Of a DNA stretch of 64,000 bases, positions 52,132 to 60,783 are shown piece after piece. Location: contig NZ_JBMOVV010000001.1 of assembly GCF_049472135.1 (NCBI RefSeq), positions 186,001 to 250,000 on the forward strand, read 5' to 3'. Both the position numbers and the translations under genes were made by a program. The notes below the pieces were generated by a model. The model did no database searches and had not been told where the DNA came from. It saw only the letters and a program-made list of their open reading frames with translations. The DNA comes from Arcobacter_B sp049472135 (GTDB lineage Bacteria; Campylobacterota; Campylobacteria; Campylobacterales; Arcobacteraceae). Within the stretch, counting starts at the first letter, position 1. The number at the start of each line of letters is the position of its first letter.

Positions 52132-53904
52132 TTATATCAATTGATTTTTAACAAATTCTAAATAATGACCTTCAACTTCTTCAAGTTGTTCATGATTTCC
52201 TCTTTGGACAATCTTTCCATCATCTAAAACATAAATCATTGTAGCATTTTTAACTGTACTTAGTCTATGGGCAATAGTAATAACTGTTTTATCTTTTAGT
52301 ACAGGAGTTAATGCACTAAATAGTTTAGCTTCTGTTGATACATCAAGTGCAGAAGTTGACTCATCAAAAATCACTACAGCAGGATTTGCTATAATCATTC
52401 TTGCTATTGAAAGTCTTTGTCTTTGACCACCACTTAATCTAACTCCATGTCTTCCTACAATAGTATCTAGTCCTTGAGACATTTTTTCAACTGCTTCATA
52501 AAGCTGGGCAATTTTTAAAGCTTTAAAAATCTCATCATCACTAATATTTTCATTTCCCATTGTGATATTAAATCTAAGAGTATTATTAAAAAGTATAGGC
52601 ATTTGTAAAACTAGAAAGATATTATCTCTAATACTTTGTCTATTTAAAACATCTATACTATAGTCATTAAATCTTAAGTCACCACTTTTTTTAGAATAAA
52701 AACCTGAAATTATTTGAGCTAGGGTTGTTTTTCCACTTCCACTAGCACCTATTAAAGCTACTTTCTCACCTGCTTTTATCTCTAAATCTACATTTTCAAG
52801 TACATTTTTTTCTTCATTATATGAAAAACATAAATCATGTAAAGATATATCAATCTTCTTATCTTTTACACAAAGTTCTTGTTTTCCTGTTTTTTCAGTT
52901 TGTAAATTTAAGATTTTATTTAATCTTGTTAACGCAGTACTTGCGCTTGCATATGAATATTGAATCGTTAAAATATCTTGAACGGGTGTCATGATAAACC
53001 AGATATATCCAAACATAGCGAACATCATACCAATTGATAATGAATTGTATTCAACCAAAATAAGACCAGTTGCTCTAAAAATCTCAAAAGCTACTAAAAA
53101 AATAGTAAATGAAAATCTTTCAAAAGCAACACTTTTATAGTTAAATTCATTTGACGTTTTTTGTATGTCTTTTGCTTTTTTTACAGCTTCTTCAAAAAAG
53201 TAGGCTTCTTTGTTACTTGCTTTTATTTGACCAAAAAGCTCTAAAGTTTCTCCTACACTATCTTGAAAAGACTCTATTGTTTGGTTTTCTTCTTTTTTTA
53301 AAACACCAGTTTTTTTAGATATTTTTTTAGATAAAATCATAACAATTGGTTGAATAAAAAGTATCATAAGACCTAAAATAGGGTCAATTGCAATTATAAC
53401 TATTGCTACTGCTATTAAAGTAAGAATTGAAGCTACAAATTTACTAGCAATTGAAATAATAAAATTATCTAGGGTATTTATATCAGTTATCAAATTTGAT
53501 GTAATAGCCCCTGAACCTAGACTTTCATATTCATTCATACTTACATTTTTAAGATGATTTAAAAGTCTTTCTCTGATTTTAAAAGTAACATATTTTGATA
53601 TTCTAGTAAATATTTTAGTAATAACTACAGTAAAAATAAAATGAATAAGTCTTAAGAAAACTACTGCAAATGTAACTATAGCAATATAATAAAAAGCATT
53701 TCCTTCTCCAAAAGCCCAATTTATACTATCAATAAATAAATCAGGTTTATCAAGTAATACTTCATCAACAAGAACAGGAAGCATTAAAGGAATAGGAACA
53801 CTTATTGCAATTGCCAAGATAGTAATAATTTGCCCTAAAATTAAGTGTTTTTTATTTTCAAGTAGAAGTTTAAATATATATTTTATTGAAATTTCTTCTT
53901 TCAT
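52132..53904 (-). CDS. ABC transporter, fused permease-ATPase (exporter type)
   Basis: A 590-residue half-transporter. Six membrane helices occupy about residues 15-310. The ATPase domain has Walker A GASGSGKTT (near 384), a Q loop (VLQMPILF), the signature LSGGQRQRLSIAR, Walker B VVIFDESTSALD and the H loop AHRLSTVK. It should work as a homodimer and export lipids, peptides or other compounds (MsbA/HlyB-like). No dedicated adaptor or peptidase domain is present, so the cargo is unknown. It is followed by the AI-2E family gene. Confidence 0.92.
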   Translation of the reverse strand: MKEEISIKYIFKLLLENKKHLILGQIITILAIAISVPIPLMLPVLVDEVLLDKPDLFIDSINWAFGEGNAFYYIAIVTFAVVFLRLIHFIFTVVITKIFTRISKYVTFKIRERLLNHLKNVSMNEYESLGSGAITSNLITDINTLDNFIISIASKFVASILTLIAVAIVIIAIDPILGLMILFIQPIVMILSKKISKKTGVLKKEENQTIESFQDSVGETLELFGQIKASNKEAYFFEEAVKKAKDIQKTSNEFNYKSVAFERFSFTIFLVAFEIFRATGLILVEYNSLSIGMMFAMFGYIWFIMTPVQDILTIQYSYASASTALTRLNKILNLQTEKTGKQELCVKDKKIDISLHDLCFSYNEEKNVLENVDLEIKAGEKVALIGASGSGKTTLAQIISGFYSKKSGDLRFNDYSIDVLNRQSIRDNIFLVLQMPILFNNTLRFNITMGNENISDDEIFKALKIAQLYEAVEKMSQGLDTIVGRHGVRLSGGQRQRLSIARMIIANPAVVIFDESTSALDVSTEAKLFSALTPVLKDKTVITIAHRLSTVKNATMIYVLDDGKIVQRGNHEQLEEVEGHYLEFVKNQLI

Positions 53905-53985
53905 AACTCTCTTTCAAATTTTGTTAAAAGATTGTTTTACAATAAATAGGATAAATTAAGGTTTAAAGTTAGTTAGTGAATTATG

Positions 53986-54009
53986 AAAACACCCAAAATA
54001 GGGTGTTTT
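53986..54009 (-). terminator. Terminator of the Cache chemoreceptor gene
   Basis: A 9-bp perfect stem AAAACACCC with GGGTGTTTT around a 6-nt loop at the end of the gene; the 3' arm ends in four T residues on the minus strand. Confidence 0.6.
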
Positions 54010-55938
54010 TTAGTTTTTATTGAAGTTGTTTTTTTCTACGTTTTCAACTACATGTTTTGCAATTTCATCTGTTTTTAAAGCAACTTGATTTGCTTTTTCA
54101 GCGATTTGTGCATTTTGTTGTGTAAATTGGTCTAATTGGTTAATTGCATCTGAGATTTGAGACATTCCTATTGTTTGTTCTCTTGCTGCATTTGTAACAT
54201 CATCAATTAATTGATTTGTTTGAAGTACTTTATCTTCTAAATCAGTAAATCCATCAATCATATTTGTACTAATATTTTTACCTTTATTAGCATTTTCAGA
54301 TGCACTTTCAACTAAATCTTTAATCTCTTTAGCAGCTTCAGCAGATCTAGCTGCTAAGTTTCTAACTTCTTGAGCAACAACAGCAAAACCTTTACCAGCT
54401 TCACCAGCAGTAGCAGCTTCAACAGCAGCATTAAGTGATAAGATATTTGTTTGGAATGCAATTTGGTCAATCATTGTAATCGCATCTGTAATTGCTGTAA
54501 CATTTTCATTAATGTCATCCATTGCTTTTGCAGTATTTGAAGCTAACTCTTTACCTTTTGATGAAGCATCTTTTGTTTGAGAAGAAATATCAAGCATAGT
54601 CTGAGCTTTTTGACTTGTTTGTTTTATGTTTCCAGTTATCTCTTCAATTGATGCTGCTGTTTGCTCTAAAGAGGCTGCTTGGCTTGTTGCATTTGAAGAT
54701 AGTGTTGAAACATTTGAAGCTAACTCTTGTGCATTTGAATTTAGAATTGTTCCATCTTTGTAGTTGTCATTTAATATTTGAGTAATCATACTATTTAAAT
54801 TATTGATTTCTTTACCAATTTTTCCAGAATTTTTTTCATCTAAAGTTTTTGTAAAGTCTCTATTTGCATAAGCATCTAATATACTACTTAAGTTATTGAT
54901 ATTTACCCCAATTAATTGTTGTAAATTGCTTAACATATCATTTAATAGTTCTTTTAATTCATTTAAAGCTTGGTTTGAAGTAGTTGCATTTACATTTTTA
55001 TCTAAATATCCTTCACTTACAGCTTTTACGATTTGTTTTACATCATTTATTAAAATATGGTCTTCATCAATAAGTTTTTTAGTTTTTATAATATTGTCAT
55101 TTACAATTTTAGACATTGAACCTATTTCATCATTTGCTTCAATCTCTAACTCTTTAGTATCACTTTTTTCTTTGTTTAAAAAACTAAAGAAATCAAGTAA
55201 TCCCTCTTGAAATCTATTTAAAGGAGCAATAATTAACTTATTAGAAATAAAAATAAATGCTAAGGCTACAATAATAGAAATAATAATACTTATAATAATA
55301 CTTTCAATAATAATACTGTTTATCTCATCATTTGCTTTTTCATGCATTTTAAGAACTTCATTTTCTACATTATCAACATAAGCCCCAGTTCCTACAATAA
55401 AATCCCATGGTTTAAAATTCTTTACATAAGAGAATTTTGGTTGAGCATCGCTTTTACCTGGTTTTGGCCAAACATATCTAACTAATCCACCTTCAGATGT
55501 TTTGTTCGCAGCTTTTACAATCTCTTGATAAACAAAAACACCATTTTTATCTTTTAGATTAATTAGGTTTTTACCATTTAATGCTGGTTTAACGGCATGA
55601 CTTACAACAACATGGTTTGAGTCATTAACCCAATAGTATCCATCTGTGCCAAATCTCATATTAACTACAGTAAATAAAGCAGCTTTTTTCATCTCTTCTT
55701 CATTTGAGCCATCAACTTTTTTATAAAATGACTCTATAACTTTATATGCAAGCTCAACATAGTTTTTAAGTTCAAGCTCTTTTGCAGTATAAGCTTTTTC
55801 TCTGAAATCAGTGATGTTGTTTTCAGTTATTTCATTAACTCTTGATATTGAATCAACAATAATAACTGTAGATACTATAAAGATAGAACTTATTGCTAGA
55901 ATAAGTAATTTTATTTTTATTGATAAGTTATTAAACAT
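54010..55938 (-). CDS. Methyl-accepting chemotaxis protein with single Cache domain
   Basis: A 642-residue chemoreceptor. Membrane helix 1 (about 9-30) is followed by a periplasmic sCache domain (about 35-200) with the typical DGYYWVNDSNHVVVSHAVKP block, and a second helix lies near 212-235. A HAMP-like linker and the signalling hairpin follow, with DQIAFQTNILSLNAAVEAAT at the tip. sCache domains bind small carboxylic acids or similar ligands, but which one is unknown. The ATG at 55938 has AAGGA upstream; an ATG 78 nt further up would add an AT-rich non-conserved leader. No CheR-docking tail is seen. Confidence 0.93.
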   Translation of the reverse strand: MFNNLSIKIKLLILAISSIFIVSTVIIVDSISRVNEITENNITDFREKAYTAKELELKNYVELAYKVIESFYKKVDGSNEEEMKKAALFTVVNMRFGTDGYYWVNDSNHVVVSHAVKPALNGKNLINLKDKNGVFVYQEIVKAANKTSEGGLVRYVWPKPGKSDAQPKFSYVKNFKPWDFIVGTGAYVDNVENEVLKMHEKANDEINSIIIESIIISIIISIIVALAFIFISNKLIIAPLNRFQEGLLDFFSFLNKEKSDTKELEIEANDEIGSMSKIVNDNIIKTKKLIDEDHILINDVKQIVKAVSEGYLDKNVNATTSNQALNELKELLNDMLSNLQQLIGVNINNLSSILDAYANRDFTKTLDEKNSGKIGKEINNLNSMITQILNDNYKDGTILNSNAQELASNVSTLSSNATSQAASLEQTAASIEEITGNIKQTSQKAQTMLDISSQTKDASSKGKELASNTAKAMDDINENVTAITDAITMIDQIAFQTNILSLNAAVEAATAGEAGKGFAVVAQEVRNLAARSAEAAKEIKDLVESASENANKGKNISTNMIDGFTDLEDKVLQTNQLIDDVTNAAREQTIGMSQISDAINQLDQFTQQNAQIAEKANQVALKTDEIAKHVVENVEKNNFNKN

Positions 55939-56196
55939 ATCGGTTTCCTTATTTATAGCATATAATGCTATTTTTTCTATATGATAATTATACTCTTTAA
56001 AAAAGAAAAATACCATAAATAGGTTTTTGTAGATAGTTTTTGAAAAAAGAGAGGAAAAATTATAATTATTGAGTATATTTTTTTTGCTATACTTAAGCTA
56101 TAAATGCTTATTTATAATAGCCTTTGTATATTTTTTAACTAGTTGATTAGAATTTATTTGTTATTTTAATAGTTATTATTGATATTGAAAAAAAAG

Positions 56197-56223
56197 TACA
56201 TTTAAGGGTAAACCTTAAATGTA
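56197..56223 (-). terminator. Intrinsic terminator of the winged-helix regulator
   Basis: A perfect 11-bp stem (56197-56207 with 56213-56223) around GTAAA, followed on the minus strand by an eight-T run. The 289-bp gap to the Cache gene holds nothing else that I can support. Confidence 0.85.
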
Positions 56224-56227
56224 TTGG

Positions 56228-56881
56228 TTAAATTGAGACTCTGTATCCTACACCAGAAATATTTTTTATTAAATCTTTGTAAGTTTTTCTTCTAACTTCT
56301 TTTACTACAGATCTTAAAGCATTATGAGTCATGTCACCATTCCATAAATTGTCATTTATTTCATCATATGATACAGCTCTGTCTTTATTATCTATAATAT
56401 AGTTTAAAAACATATTCTCTTTCTTTGATAGAGAAATAATAGTTTTATTTTTTAATAAGCTATTATTATAACTATCGTAAATAAAATTCTCTTCTAAATT
56501 AATAATATTTGAACTATTTGAGTCAATGTTTTTAACAATATTTAAAAGGATATCTTTTAAATCTATTTTTGTTGGTACTTCTTGTAAATACATAATGTTC
56601 TTTAATGTAATAGCATCGAAGTATTCTTGAGTGGAAATAAAACTTGTACAAATAATAATATGAGTATTTTGGAAGTTTTCTCTAATAGAATTCAATATAT
56701 TCATAGGTATTTTTTCTTCACTATAAATTATATCAATACTATTTTGTTCTAGAACTTCTAGAATCTGATTATAACTCTCTTTTATAATTAAATTGTTTGA
56801 TTTTTCTTGAAAGATTTGAAGAGTTTCAGACACTTCTGTTTTTAGGATATAAAGTATGTTTAAATGTTTTAATACTCGCAT
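56228..56881 (-). CDS. Winged-helix regulator with degenerate receiver domain
   Basis: A 217-residue OmpR/PhoB-like protein. The C-terminal winged helix (about 120-217; LSKKENMFLNYIID, then ALRSVVKEVRRKT and ISGVGYRVSI) is intact. The N-terminal receiver keeps the fold but not the phosphorylation chemistry: the acidic pair is missing (ILYILKTE), the phosphoacceptor Asp is Glu (DIIYSEEKIP, E55), and the conserved Lys after strand 5 is also Glu (YLQEVP). It should act without phosphate, or be locked by E55. No kinase gene is adjacent. It has its own terminator and an AAAGG ribosome site. Confidence 0.82.
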   Translation of the reverse strand: MRVLKHLNILYILKTEVSETLQIFQEKSNNLIIKESYNQILEVLEQNSIDIIYSEEKIPMNILNSIRENFQNTHIIICTSFISTQEYFDAITLKNIMYLQEVPTKIDLKDILLNIVKNIDSNSSNIINLEENFIYDSYNNSLLKNKTIISLSKKENMFLNYIIDNKDRAVSYDEINDNLWNGDMTHNALRSVVKEVRRKTYKDLIKNISGVGYRVSI

Positions 56882-56970
56882 AAATTACCTTTAAAATTAT
56901 TTGTTATAGGATTTATAACATAAAAATTTTAAAAAGTCTTTTAAAAAGTTATTTAAATTGTTCGAAATAT

Positions 56971-57000
56971 TAGAAAAATAGCAAAAATGCTACTTTTCTG
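56971..57000 (-). terminator. Terminator of the small lipoprotein gene
   Basis: A 13-bp stem with one G-U pair around a 4-nt loop, overlapping the lipoprotein stop codon; the 3' arm is U-rich on the minus strand. Confidence 0.65.
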
Positions 57001-57295
57001 TAGGGGCTAACATCTTTTCACAGATTTCTAGCTTCATTCCATCGTGGAATTCACAATTAAGTCCACATTTGAAAGTTCCACTGTTAGAAATCCCCATTGT
57101 TTCAAGTTGTTTGATTGATTCTTCTTTACATTGTTGTAGTGATGAAAAACTCATAGGGCTTTTCATATTTCTTTTTGTGTTTTGTTTGTCAGGGTAAATA
57201 AATGAGTGCCATTTCTCTTCTTCGCTATCTGATCCACCAAGGCAACCACTTAAAACTAAACTTGTACCTAATACTAATAATATACTCTTAACCAT
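56990..57295 (-). CDS. Small lipoprotein, unknown function
   Basis: A 101-residue protein with a lipoprotein signal: the hydrophobic core ends in the lipobox LSGC at residues 15-18, followed by GGSDSEEE. The mature part is small and has four further cysteines (CKEES, CGLNCE, CEKM), which could form two disulfides in the periplasm. I do not recognise the family. A flanking terminator and its own start suggest a single-gene transcript. The residue after the Cys is Leu, so retention in the inner membrane by Asp at +2 is not expected. Confidence 0.7.
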   Translation of the reverse strand: MVKSILLVLGTSLVLSGCLGGSDSEEEKWHSFIYPDKQNTKRNMKSPMSFSSLQQCKEESIKQLETMGISNSGTFKCGLNCEFHDGMKLEICEKMLAPTEK

Positions 57296-57344
57296 GAACT
57301 CTCTTTTTTTATTGAGATTTTAGTCAAATAATATTTATAAAGAC

Positions 57345-58115
57345 TTAAACTAAAATCCCATTAAGTTTTTCTTTAAAAAATTCTAAATTTTGTAGTTCAT
57401 TTTGTAATCTTAAGTTTTCCAAGTACAAATGAATAGCTTTTTTTAATTGCTCACTTACTTTTCCTGTTGAAGCTGCTTTATTAATTGTGTCAGGTTTATA
57501 ACCTAATTCAAAAGATAGTTTTTTATATGTAAGGTTTAAGTCTTTACATACTTGTTTAATTAAATTTGGATTTAAATCTTCAAATAGTTTTTCATAAGAA
57601 ATATCAAAAGTTATACATGTATCTTTTACAAACTCTTCTTTTTCAAGTATTATATTTCTATATCTGTATTGAATATTGTCAGGCTGAAATAGGTTTAAAT
57701 CTTCTTTTTGAATACATAAAGATAATTTCTCTCCATCACATGAAATCATATGATTGAAGGCATTTGCTAATTCATACTCTTGAAGATGTTTAAATGTTTC
57801 TATAAATAAATATGTATTAACTTTAGAAGTTTTAGTTTTTGTTTCAGTAAAATATTGAAAAGTAAACTCTACATTTTCATTTCTAAATTTTGATATTAAA
57901 TGTTCTTTGTTTATACTATTTTTTAAAAGTAGGTGGAAGTGTAAAGTATTGTCTCTATTATTTGAGAAGATATATACTAAATTGTTCTCTTCAATTTGTT
58001 CTTCATTAATTAAATTTTTTATTAACTCTTCAACAAATTTTATATCTTTATGAATTCTATTTATATCTTTTACAAAATATGGAGTCTTTTTAAATAGTTT
58101 ACCTACTTTAGTCAT
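57345..58115 (-). CDS. Putative helix-turn-helix regulator
   Basis: This 256-residue soluble protein is of unknown family. The last 80 residues resemble an XRE-type helix-turn-helix (CKDLNLTYKKLSFELGYKP, then TINKAASTGKVSEQLKKAI) followed by a short coiled coil (LYLENLRLQNELQNLEFF). The first 170 residues contain alternating strands and helices, with no membrane segment, and could be a sensing or multimerising domain. It is divergent from the DUF1104-two-component operon, and a pair of direct repeats lies in the shared 247-bp gap, so it may control that operon. The ribosome site is TAGGAT. Confidence 0.55.
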   Translation of the reverse strand: MTKVGKLFKKTPYFVKDINRIHKDIKFVEELIKNLINEEQIEENNLVYIFSNNRDNTLHFHLLLKNSINKEHLISKFRNENVEFTFQYFTETKTKTSKVNTYLFIETFKHLQEYELANAFNHMISCDGEKLSLCIQKEDLNLFQPDNIQYRYRNIILEKEEFVKDTCITFDISYEKLFEDLNPNLIKQVCKDLNLTYKKLSFELGYKPDTINKAASTGKVSEQLKKAIHLYLENLRLQNELQNLEFFKEKLNGILV

Positions 58116-58232
58116 TTTAAATCCTAATAATATTATTTTTTAATATGTCTTATATTATTGACTCAAAGTTAAAAAGATACTTCAATTTAGTATAGATTAA
58201 GTAAGATTTCTTAAAAAAAGTGATTTATTTTG

Positions 58233-58273
58233 TAAAATATCATTATATGCTATAGCTTTGCTATAAAATATCA
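58233..58273. repeat. Direct repeat in the HTH/two-component promoter gap
   Basis: The 10-mer taaaatatca is present at 58233-58242 and 58264-58273, 31 bp apart, on either side of the short dyad gctatagc. It is a candidate operator between the two divergent units. Confidence 0.4.
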
Positions 58274-58362
58274 AAACTTTTGCTACTTTTGCTATTCTTA
58301 CTATTTTACAATTATTATACATTTGTTATGATACAATAAATTAAAAATTAAAGAGACTATAT

Positions 58363-58578
58363 ATGAAAAAGATTTTATTATTAATTTCATTTATTGTTAC
58401 AATTTCTTTTGCCAAAGTTGATTATTCTGAAATGAGTACACAAGAGTTAATCGCCATAATGGGCTATGTTGAAAAACAAAATATGAAAGATTTTAAAAAA
58501 GAATTAAAACAAAGAATACCTACTATGAGTTCAAAAGAAAAAGAACAATATGAAAAAAATAAAAGTAAATTAAAATGA
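58363..58578 (+). CDS. DUF1104 periplasmic protein
   Basis: A 71-residue protein with a signal peptide (1-17, ending SFA) and a short helical mature part: DYSEMSTQELIAIMGYV, then FKKELKQRIPTMSSKEKEQY. This is the DUF1104 pattern, known mainly from Campylobacterota. The function is unknown; the small charged helical form suggests a periplasmic sensor accessory or chaperone. The stop overlaps the start of the response regulator gene by 4 nt, which ties it to the two-component system. A TACAAT box lies near 58332. Confidence 0.75.
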   Translation: MKKILLLISFIVTISFAKVDYSEMSTQELIAIMGYVEKQNMKDFKKELKQRIPTMSSKEKEQYEKNKSKLK

Positions 58579-59243
58579 AAACAAAATTATTATTATTAGA
58601 AGATGATTTAACTTTAAGTGAAACAGTTATTGATTATTTTGAAGAACAAGGTTTCGAAGTTCTTCCTGCTTATGATGGACAAGAAGCTTTAGAACTAGTT
58701 TACGAAAACTCTTTTGATTTACTTCTTTTGGATGTTAATGTACCTGAACTTAATGGTTTTGAGGTTTTAAAAAGATTAAGAGAAGATGATAATAATGTAC
58801 CAGCTATATTTATTACATCATTAAACTCTATGCAGTCTTTAGAAGAGGGGTTTAATAGTGGTTGTGACGACTATATAAGAAAACCTTTTGAATTAAAAGA
58901 GCTTTTACTTAGAGTTCAAACTATAATAAAAAGAGAGTACTCAAATAAATCAGATTTAATAAAGATAGATCAAAATATTGAGTTTGATTTAATATCAAAT
59001 GAGCTAAAAAAAGATGGAGTTGATGTAAAACTAAATTTAAAAGAGTTAAAACTTTTAAAACTTTTCTTACAGCATCCAAATGAGCTTTTAGTTCATGACA
59101 GAATATATGATAATGTATGGGAATATGATGAAGAGTATAGTGATAACTCTTTGAGAACATATATTAAAAATTTACGAAAAATATTAGGAAAAGATAAAAT
59201 TGTTAGTCTCAAAAAGCTCGGATATAGATTTAACCAAGAGTGA
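58575..59243 (+). CDS. OmpR-family response regulator
   Basis: A 222-residue regulator. The receiver domain (1-115) has the acidic pair D10/D11, phosphoacceptor D53 (LLLLDVNVPELNGFE) and the conserved Lys in RKPFELKEL. The winged-helix DNA-binding domain (about 128-222) ends KKLGYRF. All residues needed for phosphorelay are present, unlike in the regulator at 56.2 kb. The sensor kinase gene starts inside its 3' end, so the pair is translated together. The genes at either end of the operon encode DUF1104 and cytochrome proteins, which suggests control of a periplasmic or redox function. Confidence 0.93.
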   Translation: MKTKLLLLEDDLTLSETVIDYFEEQGFEVLPAYDGQEALELVYENSFDLLLLDVNVPELNGFEVLKRLREDDNNVPAIFITSLNSMQSLEEGFNSGCDDYIRKPFELKELLLRVQTIIKREYSNKSDLIKIDQNIEFDLISNELKKDGVDVKLNLKELKLLKLFLQHPNELLVHDRIYDNVWEYDEEYSDNSLRTYIKNLRKILGKDKIVSLKKLGYRFNQE

Positions 59244-60387
59244 AACTAGAACTCTTCTTGGTTTTGGTTTTTTATACTCTTTTTTAATTTTAATAATTAT
59301 TGGTGTTGTATCTTTTCTATATTATAACTTTCAAAAAGATTTAATGCTTCAAGAAAAAAGACAAATACTTCAAGAATACTCTAATAATTTACTATTTAGA
59401 TTAAAAGATTTACATGTAAACTTTGATAAGTATAAGTTTTATCCTCGAGATGAAAAGTTTAATTCTGCTATTTTTGACAGTGATAAAATAGAGATATTTT
59501 CTACTTTAAATTCAAATGAGATAAATTTTGAAGAAGTATCTTACATAAGTAATAAAAAAATTCATTATGTAGATAAACCAGAATCATACTATCTTGGAGC
59601 AAAATATATAATTGTTGAGATTGAAGATGATAGAGTTTGGTTTAATAAAGTAAAAAATGAGTTGATTTCTTTTAGTTTATTAGCTTTTATTTTTATGTCA
59701 ATTGTTGGATATTTTATTGCAAAACTATTTTTAAGACCTATGCGAGACTCTTTGCATTTGTTAGATAGATTTATTAAAGATACAACACATGAATTAAACA
59801 CTCCTATTTCAGCAATAGTTTCAAATATAGAGATGATAGATAGAAATAGTCTTGATGAAAAGACTCTAAAGAAGATAAATAGAATAGATATTGGAGCAAA
59901 GACAATATCAAATATTTATGAGGATTTAACTTTTCTAACACTTAACAATAAAATCATATCTCAAAATGAGAACTTAAATTTATCAAAAATAGTAAAACAA
60001 AGAGTAGAGTACTTTAGAAGTTTAGCAACTATTAAAAAAATTGATTTTATTTTAAATATAAATGAAGATATCTATTTAGTTTGTGATGAGAAAAAAATCT
60101 CAAAACTGATAGATAACCTTTTATCAAATGCAATTAAGTATAATAAAATCAATGGTACTATAGAAGTTACTCTTGAGGGAAATAGATTAGTTGTAAAAGA
60201 TTCTGGAAAGGGAATGACACAAGAAAATCTAGAAAATCTTTTTGAAAGATATAGTAGGTTTGATAAGAGTGTAGGTGGTTTTGGAATAGGTCTTAATATA
60301 GTCTATTTAATTGCTAAAGAGTATGATTTAAAAATAAATGTAACTTCAAAATTAAAAGTAGGAACAAGAATCGAGGTAGTATGGTAA
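59200..60387 (+). CDS. Sensor histidine kinase
   Basis: A 395-residue membrane kinase. Two helices (about 22-42 and 154-176) enclose a small periplasmic sensor region of about 110 residues. HisKA has the phosphoaccepting H197 (TTHELNTPISA), the N box is LLSNAIKYN and the ATP lid has DSGKGMT and GFGIGLNIVY. The start is TTG at 59200 with TAGGA at 59185-59189, inside the regulator gene, giving a 44-nt overlap. Its partner is certainly the co-translated regulator. The cytochrome gene overlaps its 3' end by 7 nt. The signal is unknown. Confidence 0.92.
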   Translation: MLVSKSSDIDLTKSETRTLLGFGFLYSFLILIIIGVVSFLYYNFQKDLMLQEKRQILQEYSNNLLFRLKDLHVNFDKYKFYPRDEKFNSAIFDSDKIEIFSTLNSNEINFEEVSYISNKKIHYVDKPESYYLGAKYIIVEIEDDRVWFNKVKNELISFSLLAFIFMSIVGYFIAKLFLRPMRDSLHLLDRFIKDTTHELNTPISAIVSNIEMIDRNSLDEKTLKKINRIDIGAKTISNIYEDLTFLTLNNKIISQNENLNLSKIVKQRVEYFRSLATIKKIDFILNINEDIYLVCDEKKISKLIDNLLSNAIKYNKINGTIEVTLEGNRLVVKDSGKGMTQENLENLFERYSRFDKSVGGFGIGLNIVYLIAKEYDLKINVTSKLKVGTRIEVVW

Positions 60388-60719
60388 GAGTTTTTTTAAT
60401 TTTAGTTTTTATTTCAATTTCTCTTTTATCAAAAGAACTTAATATATATGAGCAAAATTGTGTAAAGTGTCATAAAAAAATACCAGTATCAATTGATAAA
60501 TACTTTTATAGATATCTTTTAAAATATAGTTCCCAACGGGAAGTAAAAAGTGCTATGAGTTCATATCTTAGAAATCCTAGTTTTGATAAAACTATCATGC
60601 CTGAAGCTTTTATAAAAAGATTTGGTGTAAAAAAGCCAACAAAACTTACTTCAAAGCAATTAGAAGAAGCTTTAAATATATATTGGGAAAAGTATAAAGT
60701 TTTTGGAAAGCTTAAATAG
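60381..60719 (+). CDS. Small c-type cytochrome
   Basis: A 112-residue protein with a signal peptide (hydrophobic 3-16) and one haem-binding motif, CVKCH (C27, C30, H31). A methionine in TIMPEAF (near residue 73) could be the sixth ligand. It is a periplasmic mono-haem protein for electron transfer or haem-based sensing. Its start overlaps the kinase gene by 7 nt. Cytochromes are rarely coupled to a two-component system this closely, so it may be an accessory of the sensor rather than a respiratory carrier. Confidence 0.78.
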   Translation: MVRVFLILVFISISLLSKELNIYEQNCVKCHKKIPVSIDKYFYRYLLKYSSQREVKSAMSSYLRNPSFDKTIMPEAFIKRFGVKKPTKLTSKQLEEALNIYWEKYKVFGKLK

Positions 60720-60783
60720 CTTTTCACAATATGTCTACAATTTAGAAATATACTTCTTTAGAACATATAAAAGGAGTATCCCT

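Noticed and set aside
55939..56016. Longer N-terminus of the Cache chemoreceptor
   Set aside because: The extra codons are AT-rich leader; AAGGA is well placed for the ATG at 55938.
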